From Verrucomicrobiaceae bacterium (lineage in GTDB: Bacteria > Verrucomicrobiota > Verrucomicrobiia > Verrucomicrobiales > Akkermansiaceae): DNA of 64,000 nucleotides. The stretch spans positions 62,001 through 126,000 of the forward strand of contig JAIXQH010000062.1 of NCBI GenBank assembly GCA_027484055.1. Direction: 5' to 3'. A program made the translations under genes and the position numbers. Each line of letters starts with the position of its first letter. The stretch's first letter is position 1. This document shows, piece after piece, positions 53,728 through 62,812 of this stretch. The notes under the pieces were generated by a model that was not told where the DNA came from, made no database searches, and saw nothing but the letters and a program-made list of their open reading frames with translations.

Positions 53728-54510
53728 CTAATTGGATTTTTCCTCTGGCTTGCTGAGGGAGGTGAGCTCTTCTGGGGTGCAAAATTCGTCCAAGCTTGGA
53801 CGTTGAGCGGCCCAGGCGATGCCGCGCAGGAGGATGGCGCGGTAGAAAGGTTTCTCAAAAGTGCCGTAAAGATGGCCGGGGATGCAGACGAAAGCGCGGT
53901 AGCGGTCCTTCTCATAGGTCCACATCTGCGGCTGGCTGGTCTGGGCCTTGGGGGGCACGCTGGTGGCGAGGACTCGGATGTCAGGAGAGAGGTCGAGGTC
54001 GTAGTAAATCTCGTCGTCGAGGTGGAAATCCACGGCTTTGAGGGTGATGGGATGCTGGATGCTAGGGTCTTGATTCCTGACGTAACTGAGATCCATCGGG
54101 CCTTCTTTCCACTTCGTTTGCTTCGGGATCCAGGCCCCGCCGATGACGGATTTCCACCATGCAGGATCGTCCGAGACCACAGCCGTGTGGATCACGACGA
54201 TCCCGCCGCCGCGCTGGGTGAACTCGGCGAGATTCGCCTTTTGCTCCGCAGTGGCATTTCCGCCGTCTTGAGCATACATGACGAGCACGTCGGTGGCTTG
54301 GAGTTGTTGCGCGGTGGGCCAGTCCTTAGCGCCATCGGTGCTGATGCCGCGCTGGGTGAGGAGTGGTTTCCAATCATTCAGGAAACGTTCGTGTTCGTGG
54401 GCGTTTGGCCCGTGGGTTTTGATGCCGCCACGGATGAAGACCCGCAAAGGAGCAGCGCTAGCGCCGAGGGCAAGCGCGAGCAGGGTGAGGTGAGAGATTA
54501 GCAGTTTCAT
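53728..54510 (-). CDS. Secreted ThuA-domain protein
   Basis: 260 residues with a signal peptide ending ASA, followed by a class-I glutamine-amidotransferase-like ThuA fold (RVFIRGGIKTHGPNAHEH, VLVMYAQDGG, RGGGIVVIHTA, TYEKDRYRAFVCIPGHLYGTF, FYRAILLRGIAWAAQR). The family includes the ThuA protein associated with trehalose use and many secreted planctomycete/verrucomicrobial proteins. Enzymatic function is unproven. Confidence 0.82.
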   Translation of the reverse strand: MKLLISHLTLLALALGASAAPLRVFIRGGIKTHGPNAHEHERFLNDWKPLLTQRGISTDGAKDWPTAQQLQATDVLVMYAQDGGNATAEQKANLAEFTQRGGGIVVIHTAVVSDDPAWWKSVIGGAWIPKQTKWKEGPMDLSYVRNQDPSIQHPITLKAVDFHLDDEIYYDLDLSPDIRVLATSVPPKAQTSQPQMWTYEKDRYRAFVCIPGHLYGTFEKPFYRAILLRGIAWAAQRPSLDEFCTPEELTSLSKPEEKSN

Positions 54511-54875
54511 GGATTTCCTCGACCATGGCAGAGGGCCTCGACGGCAGCAAGCGGATGAATCGGGAAAAGCCCACGGTGGCGTGACTTGATCGCAGTTCTG
54601 TCAAGATTTGAACGGAATCTGTTTTCCCAAGAAGGCTGCGAAATTGCCTCCGCGTGCCGTAATGAATGAAGGCAGGACTCTGTGTAAGGGGCTCTTAAAA
54701 TTGGCAAGAAGAGCGGTGGAGGATCGAGAAAAAGGTGCGGGCTGATCTCAGTGACCGCTGCCGAATACTGGAATCTTAATGGTCACGCCAGTTTCTCTAC
54801 CTTTTCCGCTTCCACGTCAAAACTCATTTGTCGCGATGCACGGACCCCGTTCTCCACGTTCTCGGCCCGTGCCAG
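54511..54875. other. Intergenic region at edge of an accessory islet
   Basis: About 365 bp with no supported gene. A minus-strand frame ends DVEAEKVEKLA before a stop near 54780, with no recognisable remainder, so it may be a remnant of a gene cut off by the islet. Base composition changes here from GC-rich to AT-richer DNA. Confidence 0.4.
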
Positions 54876-57125
54876 TCATCCGTGAACTAGTTTCTCCAAC
54901 ATCTGAAAATCGTCTGACAGAGTCGAAACCGAATCGCCGCTTTCCTTTTCGGACAGAAAATTGCGAAATTTCAGGATAAGTGGCCCGCCGGGAATCTCCT
55001 TCAAATATTCTGGTTGGGTGATAGCTTGGATGGCGTCCACATAGGCCTTGAAGACGGCATTCGTATCATAGGATTTCGCCAGAATGCTGATAGCATCGGC
55101 AATTTCCTTCAAGGTTTTCGATACACCCTCCTCTTCATCTTGAGGGATATCCTCACGCACCAGATCCCAAACCAAACTGAAAAACGCTTTGGAAATCTGG
55201 CTTCGCTGATGAGCACTATCCCATTTGCGGTCAGCAAGCCAGCCAACCGCGGTCAGCCGAGTGAAGTAAACAAGATTAGTACTTTCGGTAAGGCGGTTTT
55301 CGGGATCTGGAAGATAGGTTTCAAGAATCTTCTCCATACAGGAAGCATGTAAGTCCCCATTACCCCCAAAGCAGAAACTCTGTGAAAACAACTCGGCGAG
55401 AATTTCAGATATTTGCTTACTGATAGAACTATTGTTACGATTAAGAATGTCGGGATGACTGCGGGCAAACGTATTCGCCACAACGTGGCCTACCTCGTGA
55501 AGAAGGCTAGCAAGATCCCGCATCTGGAAGATCATAGCTGAAGGCAGCTCGATAAATCCACATCGCATCGGTTCGATCAAACTGATTGCGTTTGGCGAAG
55601 GGGAATTGCCGATCTGGCAACAGATGGCGACTTTAGGAAGTGTCGAAGGTTGGTGCTGGAGTGTTTCGTCCGCTGAAATTCGATCCAGATGACGTTGTAT
55701 TTCTTCGATCGCCATGTCGCAGGCACATTGAGCCAAGGTATCGGCAGCTTGAAGAAACCCATGATGCGAGGCTTGGTAGCTGCCAAGCCGTGGAACGAGA
55801 ACGTCACCAATGGGATAGGTTCCGCGATAGCGGTCGGCCAAACATCGCTCCACGCAGTATAACCACTGGGATATGTGCCTTTCGCACAGAGGGGGAGGGT
55901 GCTCCTCTGGTAGACATGATAGCCCCTCTGAGAAAGCTCCAAAAATTCGTTCCACGGACTTAAATGTTCCCCTAAGGAGATCGTCGTCGCTCAGCGACGC
56001 TAAACGAGACCTTGTAGAACAAAGAACCTCGATAGTATGCGGGGCGACTCCCGAATTTTGGCACCGCGATTCGATGATTTCCATCTCGCTCTTCAGCACT
56101 TCGGACGGAGGGGTAGTATCCGCTACAACAGACGAATTCGCTTCTCCTTCGCTGAAGGTCGGATCGGCCAAGTCATCTTGGAGTTTGATTTGAGGAAGCG
56201 TTTCCATTGCCCGAACTAACGATCCTTCCCGAGTGGCTAATGGCATTGCTACGCCAATCACAAATTTAAGCCATTCAGCGTGCGAGTTGTCTTGGCACTG
56301 GATCCGGAGATCATATTGTCCAAAAATTTTTGCTAATTGATAATCGACCGTCGGCAAAGCCTTTTTCATCTCCATTTTGAGCGACGAGACAAAAGGATTC
56401 AAATGCCCTGGCCTAAGTTCAAACCGAGTGACCCAGTCCATTCCTCCATCCGCTGCAATTTTCGGCAGCAAATTCTGAAGCCATCGTTCACTTCTTATCG
56501 TATTATCCGCGGCTAGAAATCCTTCCGGTATTTCAATGCCTGGGATCGTACAAGTCGTGAGCGCGGAGTGAATTCCCAGTAAGGATTCACATCCGCTGAT
56601 ACTTGATAACGGAAGTCGCCTGACCATACTGGCGGCAGACGAAATGTGTGCAAATGAGTTGCTCCAAAATAGCAGAGTTGCATCCTCCCAACCGGTCGTA
56701 CTAGAAATCAGCCAATGCCCTCGAATTTTTGAGAGTTCTTTTTGAAGAGCTGTCGCAAATGCGTCCAAAGTTCCAATCTTCGCTCTGACTCGACCGGTTA
56801 GCTTTATACCGCAAATCCCCAAAAGGCCAGCTTTGTTTTCTGGAAACGAACTCTTATTCAAATCCCAAGAAGTTGCCAGCACCCGTCCATAGCAGGACCA
56901 GTGAGAGCTTGCAAAACTTGATTCTTGAACGGTCCGCTCGGCTTTTAAGAGCTCCTCTTTATCGTGAGCAAGAGTGATGCAGATATGGTCGTAACGCCCC
57001 AAAGCAAGCCAATGCTCTCGGAATACCTCCTTAGATTGCGTGACGAGATCATGGAGTTCTCTCCCTAGTGCGGGAAATCTTCTAGCCTCATTAATGCTAA
57101 AAAGGACATTGCAACACCACGCCAC
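54876..57125 (-). CDS. Large HEVGH-motif protein, putative zinc metallopeptidase
   Basis: 749 residues; the GTG at 57125 is the first start after an in-frame stop and is preceded by AAAGG. The one clear motif is LLHEVGHVVANTF (HEVGH at 543-547) followed by the helix SKQISEILAELFSQSF with Glu574 and Glu578 as candidate third ligands: a gluzincin-like zinc site. N-terminal 530 residues match no domain I know. There is no signal peptide or membrane span, so it is cytoplasmic. The coding sequence is AT-richer than neighbours, suggesting horizontal acquisition. A 72-residue gene lies 36 bp upstream in the same unit. Substrate and role are unknown. Confidence 0.6.
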   Translation of the reverse strand: MAWCCNVLFSINEARRFPALGRELHDLVTQSKEVFREHWLALGRYDHICITLAHDKEELLKAERTVQESSFASSHWSCYGRVLATSWDLNKSSFPENKAGLLGICGIKLTGRVRAKIGTLDAFATALQKELSKIRGHWLISSTTGWEDATLLFWSNSFAHISSAASMVRRLPLSSISGCESLLGIHSALTTCTIPGIEIPEGFLAADNTIRSERWLQNLLPKIAADGGMDWVTRFELRPGHLNPFVSSLKMEMKKALPTVDYQLAKIFGQYDLRIQCQDNSHAEWLKFVIGVAMPLATREGSLVRAMETLPQIKLQDDLADPTFSEGEANSSVVADTTPPSEVLKSEMEIIESRCQNSGVAPHTIEVLCSTRSRLASLSDDDLLRGTFKSVERIFGAFSEGLSCLPEEHPPPLCERHISQWLYCVERCLADRYRGTYPIGDVLVPRLGSYQASHHGFLQAADTLAQCACDMAIEEIQRHLDRISADETLQHQPSTLPKVAICCQIGNSPSPNAISLIEPMRCGFIELPSAMIFQMRDLASLLHEVGHVVANTFARSHPDILNRNNSSISKQISEILAELFSQSFCFGGNGDLHASCMEKILETYLPDPENRLTESTNLVYFTRLTAVGWLADRKWDSAHQRSQISKAFFSLVWDLVREDIPQDEEEGVSKTLKEIADAISILAKSYDTNAVFKAYVDAIQAITQPEYLKEIPGGPLILKFRNFLSEKESGDSVSTLSDDFQMLEKLVHG

Positions 57126-57161
57126 TGAACAGCCTTTGATTAAGCGTTGAAATAAGAAGAA

Positions 57162-57380
57162 CTATGATGCCACAGAAACACCGTTTAGCTTTCTGAAGAA
57201 CTCGAGGCCGAAACGGACGCCCACAGGCTTAGAGAAAACGTCTTGCACACTTATTGCCGGCTCATGCTCGTAATTTGGCTCTTCGGAGCTTGAACCATCG
57301 CACTGCCCTTTACCGGAGGCCGAAATTTCGGGTTCGGATTTGAATGGTGTCTGCAGTAGTTGAGATTCTTTTTGGCTCAT
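57162..57380 (-). CDS. 72-residue protein upstream of the HEVGH protein
   Basis: A small protein with an acidic, Ser/Glu-rich N-terminal half (around SEPEISASGKGQCDGSSSEE) and a C-terminal 25 residues that look amphipathic (SVQDVFSKPVGVRFGLEFF). One Cys. No family recognised. It has an ATG start, is the first gene after a candidate promoter, and is separated by 36 bp from the metallopeptidase-like gene. It could be an adaptor, inhibitor or substrate of that protein. The sequence does not decide. Confidence 0.5.
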   Translation of the reverse strand: MSQKESQLLQTPFKSEPEISASGKGQCDGSSSEEPNYEHEPAISVQDVFSKPVGVRFGLEFFRKLNGVSVAS

Positions 57381-57400
57381 GTGGATGCGGCTCTAAGCAC

Positions 57401-57450
57401 GATCTAGTGTTGATTCTGGGGAGCGTCAAACGACAATAGGAATATATTCC
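57401..57450 (-). promoter_or_regulatory. Candidate promoter and palindrome of the small gene/HEVGH unit
   Basis: On the minus strand TTGACG (57429-57424) and TAGATC (57406-57401) are separated by 17 bp, matching sigma-70 spacing about 20 bp upstream of the 57380 ATG. Just upstream is a perfect 12-bp palindrome, GGAATATATTCC (57439-57450), a possible operator. Support is sequence pattern only. Confidence 0.4.
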
Positions 57451-57885
57451 GTTGTGACACGCAGAAACGACGTCAGGAGTTAAAACAGAAAATGGTACAA
57501 GAAAACAATAGAAAGTTTGTCGACATCGTGAGGTCATTGCCATAAAAAGGTTCGGATTTCTGAAATATTTTGGCGATTTAAGCTGATTATCAGTCAGTTA
57601 CGATCCACAACATTGGAAGTCGATGTTTGAAATCGACAGATTTTTTTTCTGGGCGTGGAAATGGTACCAGTCCCAAATATCAAACATTGGGCAGTTGTCT
57701 TGATGTGAAAGGCGGGCTGGACGCTTGGGCGCATTTTGTAGAGGGGAGGCAGAGGTAGAAGTTATTTGTTAAGCGTTATTTGGAAGAGGTCCGGCTTCGC
57801 GTGGCTCAGAGTGCTTCGCGGTGCATGGGCTTGGTGCTTGGAAAGCACTGCCTCGGCTCGGAACCACGAGATGGTTTTTTTTACC
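57451..57885. other. AT-rich intergenic region with hairpins
   Basis: 435 bp without a gene. It holds a small inverted repeat CTGATTATCAG (57583-57593), a hairpin with arms GTCGAT and ATCGAC (57619-57637) followed by eight T (57641-57648), and AACCA/TGGTT arms with a T-run at 57862-57883. The two T-tailed hairpins face the plus strand, where no gene precedes them, so if they are terminators the transcript is unannotated; more likely they are remnants. Confidence 0.45.
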
Positions 57886-59091
57886 TCACAAGGTGTGTCC
57901 CATTCGCAGGCGCTTGGTTTCCAAGTATTTGAGATTGTGGGGGTTCGCGGGTAGGCGGATCGGGACCTGTTCGACGATTTCCAAGCCGTAGCCTTCGAGG
58001 CCGATGACTTTTTTCGGGTTGTTGGTCAGCAGGCGCATTTTCCGCACACCGAGATCGTAGAGAATCTGGGCACCCATGCCGTAGTCGCGGAGGTCTGAGG
58101 CGAAGCCGAGTTTTTCGTTCGCCTCGATGGTATCCAAGCCTTCTTCTTGCAGCTTGTAGGCGTGGATTTTCGCCGGAAGGCCGATGCCGCGTCCCTCTTG
58201 GCGGAGGTAAAGTAGGACGCCGCCTTCGTTGGAGAGATGCTCTAACGCGGCGGCGAGCTGGCCACCGCAGTCGCAGCGTTGGGATTGGAAAACGTCGCCG
58301 GTGAGGCACTCGGAGTGGACGCGGACGAGGGTGGGTTTCTCGGCGGTGATGCTGCCCTTGGTCAGGGCCAAGTGGTGGGTGCCGTCGGTAGTGATGCGGT
58401 AGAGGTGGCAGTCAAATTCGCCGAAATCAGTCGGCATTTTCACGATGTTTTCACAGAACACGAGCTTCTCAGAATGTCTGCGGTGCTCGATGAGTTGGGC
58501 GATGGTGCAGGCTTTGAGGCCGTGGCGTTTTTGGTAGTCACCGAGTTGGCCGACGCGGGCCATCGTGCCGTCGTCGTTCATGATTTCGCAAATCACTGCC
58601 GCGCGGGCAAGCCCGGCGAGTCCGGCTAAATCCAAGGCAGCTTCCGTATGTCCGGTCCGGCGCAGCACGCCCTCTGGCACGCCTTGCAACGGGAAAACGT
58701 GACCCGGCTGGACGAAGGCGTCTGGCCCCACGGCAGGATCGGCGAGCAGGCGGATGGTGAGTGCTCGGTCGGCAGCGGAAATCCCGGTGGTGATGCCTTC
58801 TGCGGCATCCACCGTGACGGTGAAGGCGGTTTTGTGACCCTCGCGATTTCTACGAGTCATCTGGGGCAGGACGAGTTCTTCGGCGCGCTCGGCGGTGAGT
58901 GGCGTGCAGATGAGGCCACGGGCGTGGACGGCCATGAAATTCACCATTTCAGGGGTGCAGAGCGCGGCGGCACCGGCGAGATCGGCTTCGTTTTCACGAG
59001 ATGGATCGTCCGCGATGATGACGAGGCGACCGGCGGCGAATTCGGCGATGATTTCTGGGATGGGACTGAAGACGAGTGGCGAGTCGATCAT
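57886..59091 (-). CDS. ribBA: Bifunctional DHBP synthase / GTP cyclohydrolase II
   Basis: Two steps of riboflavin synthesis in one 401-residue chain. Residues 1-205 are 3,4-dihydroxy-2-butanone-4-phosphate synthase (ADDPSRENEADL metal motif, HARGLICTPL, HTEAALDLAGLAG). Residues 206-401 are GTP cyclohydrolase II (ECLTGDVFQSQRCDCGGQL zinc cysteines, YLRQEGRGIGL, GFASDLRDYGMGAQIL). Not accompanied by other rib genes in the window. No FMN riboswitch is evident. Confidence 0.95.
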   Translation of the reverse strand: MIDSPLVFSPIPEIIAEFAAGRLVIIADDPSRENEADLAGAAALCTPEMVNFMAVHARGLICTPLTAERAEELVLPQMTRRNREGHKTAFTVTVDAAEGITTGISAADRALTIRLLADPAVGPDAFVQPGHVFPLQGVPEGVLRRTGHTEAALDLAGLAGLARAAVICEIMNDDGTMARVGQLGDYQKRHGLKACTIAQLIEHRRHSEKLVFCENIVKMPTDFGEFDCHLYRITTDGTHHLALTKGSITAEKPTLVRVHSECLTGDVFQSQRCDCGGQLAAALEHLSNEGGVLLYLRQEGRGIGLPAKIHAYKLQEEGLDTIEANEKLGFASDLRDYGMGAQILYDLGVRKMRLLTNNPKKVIGLEGYGLEIVEQVPIRLPANPHNLKYLETKRLRMGHTL

Positions 59092-59117
59092 GATAAATGG
59101 GTAGAAAATAGGAATCC

Positions 59118-59690
59118 TCAGTTCAGCGAAGGATCATCCGGAGCCTCGGCGAGGATGGTGTGGAGTGGTGAAATGGACCGCAGGAGGGACGTCCATAGGC
59201 TGCGGTCATGTGAGTGACGGATGAGAGTGGGCTTGGGCTTCGCGGCGATCCAGGAAGCACTCCGGAGCTCAGTTTCCAATTGCCCCGCCGACCAACCAGA
59301 GTAGCCGATGAAGGCCCGCACGATCCGGCCGGGGCGTTGGGAGTGGGCGGCGGCGTCCTCTGCGGAAATCCGCAAGGCCCAGCGCAGACCACGCTTCGGG
59401 CTCCACCAGAAGGACGAAAAAGTCAGTTGGTTCGGCTCGACTGGCCCGCCGTGGTGGACGGCGAGCTGGTGCAGTGGGGTGAAAAATTCGTCGGGCAAGA
59501 ACTCGCCCACTGTCTTACCCGTGGGGTGATTGAGGATCAGGCCGAAGGCACCTTTTTCCAGATCGTGTTCCGCGAGTAGGATCACCGAGCGGCGGAAAGT
59601 CGTGCAGCGCAGCGCTGGGTCGGCGAGCAACAGCTGCCCGGCAAGCTGGATGGAGTGATTGGGAAATGACGGATCGTCGGGCACGTGCAA
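59118..59690 (-). CDS. YqgE/AlgH-family protein
   Basis: 190 residues with the family core SIQLAGQLLLADPALR, FRRSVILLAEHDLEKGAFGLILNHPTGK and the HHGGPVEPNQLTF and YSGWSAGQLETELRSASW blocks. In other bacteria members are often next to ruvX, and they are DNA- or envelope-linked with unclear function. 26 bp upstream of ribBA on the same strand. Its start region overlaps the leader of the divergent exported EEP-family gene. Confidence 0.85.
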   Translation of the reverse strand: MHVPDDPSFPNHSIQLAGQLLLADPALRCTTFRRSVILLAEHDLEKGAFGLILNHPTGKTVGEFLPDEFFTPLHQLAVHHGGPVEPNQLTFSSFWWSPKRGLRWALRISAEDAAAHSQRPGRIVRAFIGYSGWSAGQLETELRSASWIAAKPKPTLIRHSHDRSLWTSLLRSISPLHTILAEAPDDPSLN

Positions 59691-59793
59691 GGAGCGTAAT
59701 GCGAGCCGCCCGCTTCGCCAACCGTGGAATTCAAAATGCCCGTGCGGGTGGAAATTAGCTCGTCGGCTGGCCCCGGAACTGCATGGCTCACAC

Positions 59794-60648
59794 GTGATTC
59801 AGCGACTTCTCCCAATTTTTTTCCTCCACCTCGGCCTCCTCCACGCCGAGCCACTCGCCATCCGTGCCATGGCGGCGAATCTGACTTCTGGAAACAAGCA
59901 GTCCTACTCGCCGGACAATGGCAACCACAGCAACCCGGAAGGAGCCGGGGCCAGGATCATCAAGGCGCTCAAGCCCGACATCGTCATGATCCAAGAGTTC
60001 AACATTTCCGGCCCCGTGAGATCGTGGCTGAATCAAACCCTCGGCGAAAATTACCAGTTCATGACGGAAAAAGGCGTGTCCATCCCGAACGGCATCATCA
60101 GCCGTTTTCCAATCCTCCGCTCCGGGGTGTGGGATGATCCGGTCCTCCACGATCGTGAATTCGTCTGGGCGCAGATCCGGCTGCCTGGGGACAAAGACCT
60201 GTGGGTCGTGAGCCTCCACCTGCATTCGAAGGGGGAATCCTCCCGCGCCACCCAGGCGAAGGCGCTTGCCGAATTCATCCAGAAAACCGTGCCGAAAGAG
60301 GCGTTGCTGCTTGTCGGCGGCGATCTCAACACCCGCAGCACCGATGAATCCTGCTTTAAGGAACTCGCCTCTGTGCTCACCATCCCAGCGAATCCGCCTG
60401 CCGACTCGCTCGGAGACATTTCCACCAATTCCCCGCGAAATCGACCGTATGACTGGGTTTTGGCGAGTCCTCAACTCGAGCAATCCAAAATCCCCGTGAA
60501 AATCGGCAGCGCCGCATTCCCCCATGGGCTGGTGTTTGACAGTCGCAGCTACGAGCCGCTGAGCGATCTGCCACCGGTGCAGAAAATCGACAGCGCTGCA
60601 CCCAATATGCAGCACATGGCCGTCGTCAGAGATTTCCTGTTGCCTTGA
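59794..60648 (+). CDS. Secreted endonuclease/exonuclease/phosphatase-family protein
   Basis: About 284 residues from the GTG at 59794, which opens a signal peptide (IQRLLPIFFLHLGLLHA); the frame extends upstream to 59659 through the YqgE start region and those residues are not protein-like. The core is the EEP fold: AMAANLTSGN, KPDIVMIQEFN (Glu), VSLHLHSKGESS (His), VGGDLNTRSTDESC (Asp/Asn) and a C-terminal NMQHMAVVRDFL with the expected His. The typical SDH end is replaced by a QHM motif. Probably a periplasmic phosphodiesterase. Confidence 0.82.
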   Translation: MIQRLLPIFFLHLGLLHAEPLAIRAMAANLTSGNKQSYSPDNGNHSNPEGAGARIIKALKPDIVMIQEFNISGPVRSWLNQTLGENYQFMTEKGVSIPNGIISRFPILRSGVWDDPVLHDREFVWAQIRLPGDKDLWVVSLHLHSKGESSRATQAKALAEFIQKTVPKEALLLVGGDLNTRSTDESCFKELASVLTIPANPPADSLGDISTNSPRNRPYDWVLASPQLEQSKIPVKIGSAAFPHGLVFDSRSYEPLSDLPPVQKIDSAAPNMQHMAVVRDFLLP

Positions 60649-60862
60649 TTCGCTTCTTTCCTCACCCAAGCGACACAAGAAATTCGGAATCATCGGCGCA
60701 GGCAGCATCGGACGCACTCATCGCTGCGGCCACCGCCAGCGGGAAAACGCTCGCTGGAGAGTGTTTTTTACCGAAATTTAACAATTTTCCCCACGTCTCC
60801 ACACACAGCGTTAACGAAGGGAGCGTTGAGTGTTAGTTGTAGTTAAAAACCTACCCAACTCC

Positions 60863-62812
60863 ATGAAACCCTATCTAAAAAATCTGATTCTTGCCAGCAG
60901 TCCGCTGCTGGTCACTTCGGTCCTCAATGCCGCACCAGCTGCGTCGTTTCTCAATCTCAGCCCCTTCGGTGGTGCTAGCGTCAGTACGCCGCAGACGATT
61001 CTGCGGGGCACCGTCTCCCATGACATCTATCCCGCCGCACTCATCACCGCCACGCTCAACGGGGCTCCCTTGAAGCTGGATTCACGGGGAAATTTTGCCG
61101 TGCCGGTGAAACTCAAGCCCGGAGATAACGCCATCACCCTCCGTGCCACCACGCCCAATCCGCGCCAGCAAACGACGGAAGTCTCCACCTTTGTCGATGG
61201 CTCCATGATCTATGGCTCCGACGCCACCCGTGCCAATGCCCTTCGCAGTTTCAAAGGCGGGGCCTTGAAAACCAGTGCGGGAAATCTGATGCCGCTCAAC
61301 ACCGCTGGCCTCGAAAATGCGAATGACTCACGCATCTTCCCGGCCGACCAATTGTTCCTCGGGGGTGACATCCGCGCCAATGAGAATTTAGAACTCACCG
61401 CCATTCAGACCCTATTCGTCCGCGAGCACAACACCCTCGCCGCAGCACTCGCAGTGAGGAATCCCCAGCTCACCGATGAGCAGCTCTATCAACAAGCGCG
61501 GGCGCTGGTCATCGCAGAAGTGCAAGTCATTACCTACCGCGAGTTTCTCCCCGCCATGCTCGGACCCAATCCCTTGCGGCCCTACAGCGGCTATAAGCCC
61601 GATGTGAATCCCGGACTCGCCACCGAGTTTTCAACCGCTGCCTTCCGCATCGGTCACACCTTGATCAATGACGACGTCGAATTCCTGGACAACGATGCTG
61701 ATGAAATCCGCGAAGGTCTGCCGCTCGCCTTCGCCTTCTTCAACCCCGGTCCCATCAAGGAAGTCGGGCCAGATTCCGTCTTGAAATACCTCGCCACCGA
61801 CAACGCTCAAGAAGTGGACACCCAGCTCGTCACCGGCTTGCGGGACTTCCTCTTCGGCCCTCCCGGTGCCGGTGGCCTTGATCTGGCATCGCTCAATATC
61901 CAGCGCGGACGTGACCATGGGCTTGCCGATTACAACACCATCCGCAGCGCCTATGGTCTGCCACGAGTCAGTCAGTTCAGCCAGATCACCCGCAACGCTG
62001 CCCTGCAAGCCAAGCTGCTCGCCTTGTATGGAAATCTATCCGACATCGACCTCTGGGTCGCTGGCCTCGCCGAAGATCATGTGCCCGGGTCCAGCGTGGG
62101 GCCTACGTTCCAGCGCATCATCGCCCAGCAGTTTGAGCGCACTCGGGATGGTGATAGTCAATGGTATGAGCGGGTCTTCTTCGGCCGTCAGCTCGCCGCC
62201 CTTCAAGCGACTCGTCTCTCCGATATCATCCGCCGGAATACGACGATCACGAAGCTCCAAGACAACGTCTTTTTCTACAATCCCGAAACCACCCTCGCAG
62301 GTCTAACCGCGAAGACCGGTTCACTTCCTATGGATCTCGTACAAGGCCCAAGATCTCCCATGCCACCAGCAAGTCTCGATGGGACAGATCACAATCGTTT
62401 CCATTTCAGTTGGGGAGCCGCAGGTGCTGATTTGCTCCGCTTCGCCCCAGCTGCCTACGAGGACGGGATTTCCAGTCCCAGTGGTGCCCAACGTCCGAAC
62501 GCACGGGAAATCATTAACAGCGTGGCAGTCCTAACAACGCCGTATTCAAACGACCGCGCCATGTCGAGCTGGGTCTATGGGTGGGGTCAATTCATCGACC
62601 ATGATTTAGGACTCACTTCGACCGGTAGCACGGCCTTTAACATCCCTGTGCCTAACGGAGACCCCTCATTCGATCCAAACAGCACCGGCACCATGAGTCT
62701 GCCCATGCACCGCTCGACCTACGACCCCACCACCGGCACCGCCGAGCCTACCAGCACTCAGAAAGTCCACCAAGTGATTTTCAAACAACAGCGCCCGCCT
62801 CAAAGACGTTAG
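60863..62812 (+). CDS. Animal-type haem peroxidase with circularly permuted blocks
   Basis: 649 residues from ATG 60863: signal peptide ending LNA, then a beta-rich Ig-like segment (about 30-105). The peroxidase blocks follow: FVDGSMIYGSD (from 110), FVREHNTLAA, YREFLPAML, proximal-His FRIGHTL (His265), RGRDHGLADYN (from 348), RRNTTITKLQDNVFF. The normal N-terminal blocks come last: SLDGTDHNRF, LLRFAPAAYEDGISSP, YGWGQFIDHDLGL (distal His580), AFNIPVPNGDPSFDP, STYDPTTGT. Canonical enzymes have distal His before proximal His, so the order is rotated. All motif residues are kept. The last 32 bp overlap the convergent gene. Confidence 0.88.
   Translation: MKPYLKNLILASSPLLVTSVLNAAPAASFLNLSPFGGASVSTPQTILRGTVSHDIYPAALITATLNGAPLKLDSRGNFAVPVKLKPGDNAITLRATTPNPRQQTTEVSTFVDGSMIYGSDATRANALRSFKGGALKTSAGNLMPLNTAGLENANDSRIFPADQLFLGGDIRANENLELTAIQTLFVREHNTLAAALAVRNPQLTDEQLYQQARALVIAEVQVITYREFLPAMLGPNPLRPYSGYKPDVNPGLATEFSTAAFRIGHTLINDDVEFLDNDADEIREGLPLAFAFFNPGPIKEVGPDSVLKYLATDNAQEVDTQLVTGLRDFLFGPPGAGGLDLASLNIQRGRDHGLADYNTIRSAYGLPRVSQFSQITRNAALQAKLLALYGNLSDIDLWVAGLAEDHVPGSSVGPTFQRIIAQQFERTRDGDSQWYERVFFGRQLAALQATRLSDIIRRNTTITKLQDNVFFYNPETTLAGLTAKTGSLPMDLVQGPRSPMPPASLDGTDHNRFHFSWGAAGADLLRFAPAAYEDGISSPSGAQRPNAREIINSVAVLTTPYSNDRAMSSWVYGWGQFIDHDLGLTSTGSTAFNIPVPNGDPSFDPNSTGTMSLPMHRSTYDPTTGTAEPTSTQKVHQVIFKQQRPPQRR

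Noticed and set aside
53803..54501. 232-residue plus-strand frame opposite the ThuA gene
   Set aside because: Acidic mirror of the ThuA frame with no domain; the minus-strand gene has signal peptide and family motifs.
57310..57543. 77-residue minus-strand frame overlapping the 72-residue gene
   Set aside because: No start signal, no domain, and it overlaps the better-placed small gene and its promoter.
57619..57648. Terminator with T-run in the islet gap
   Set aside because: It faces the plus strand where no gene precedes it, so its role is unclear; recorded only within the intergenic entry.
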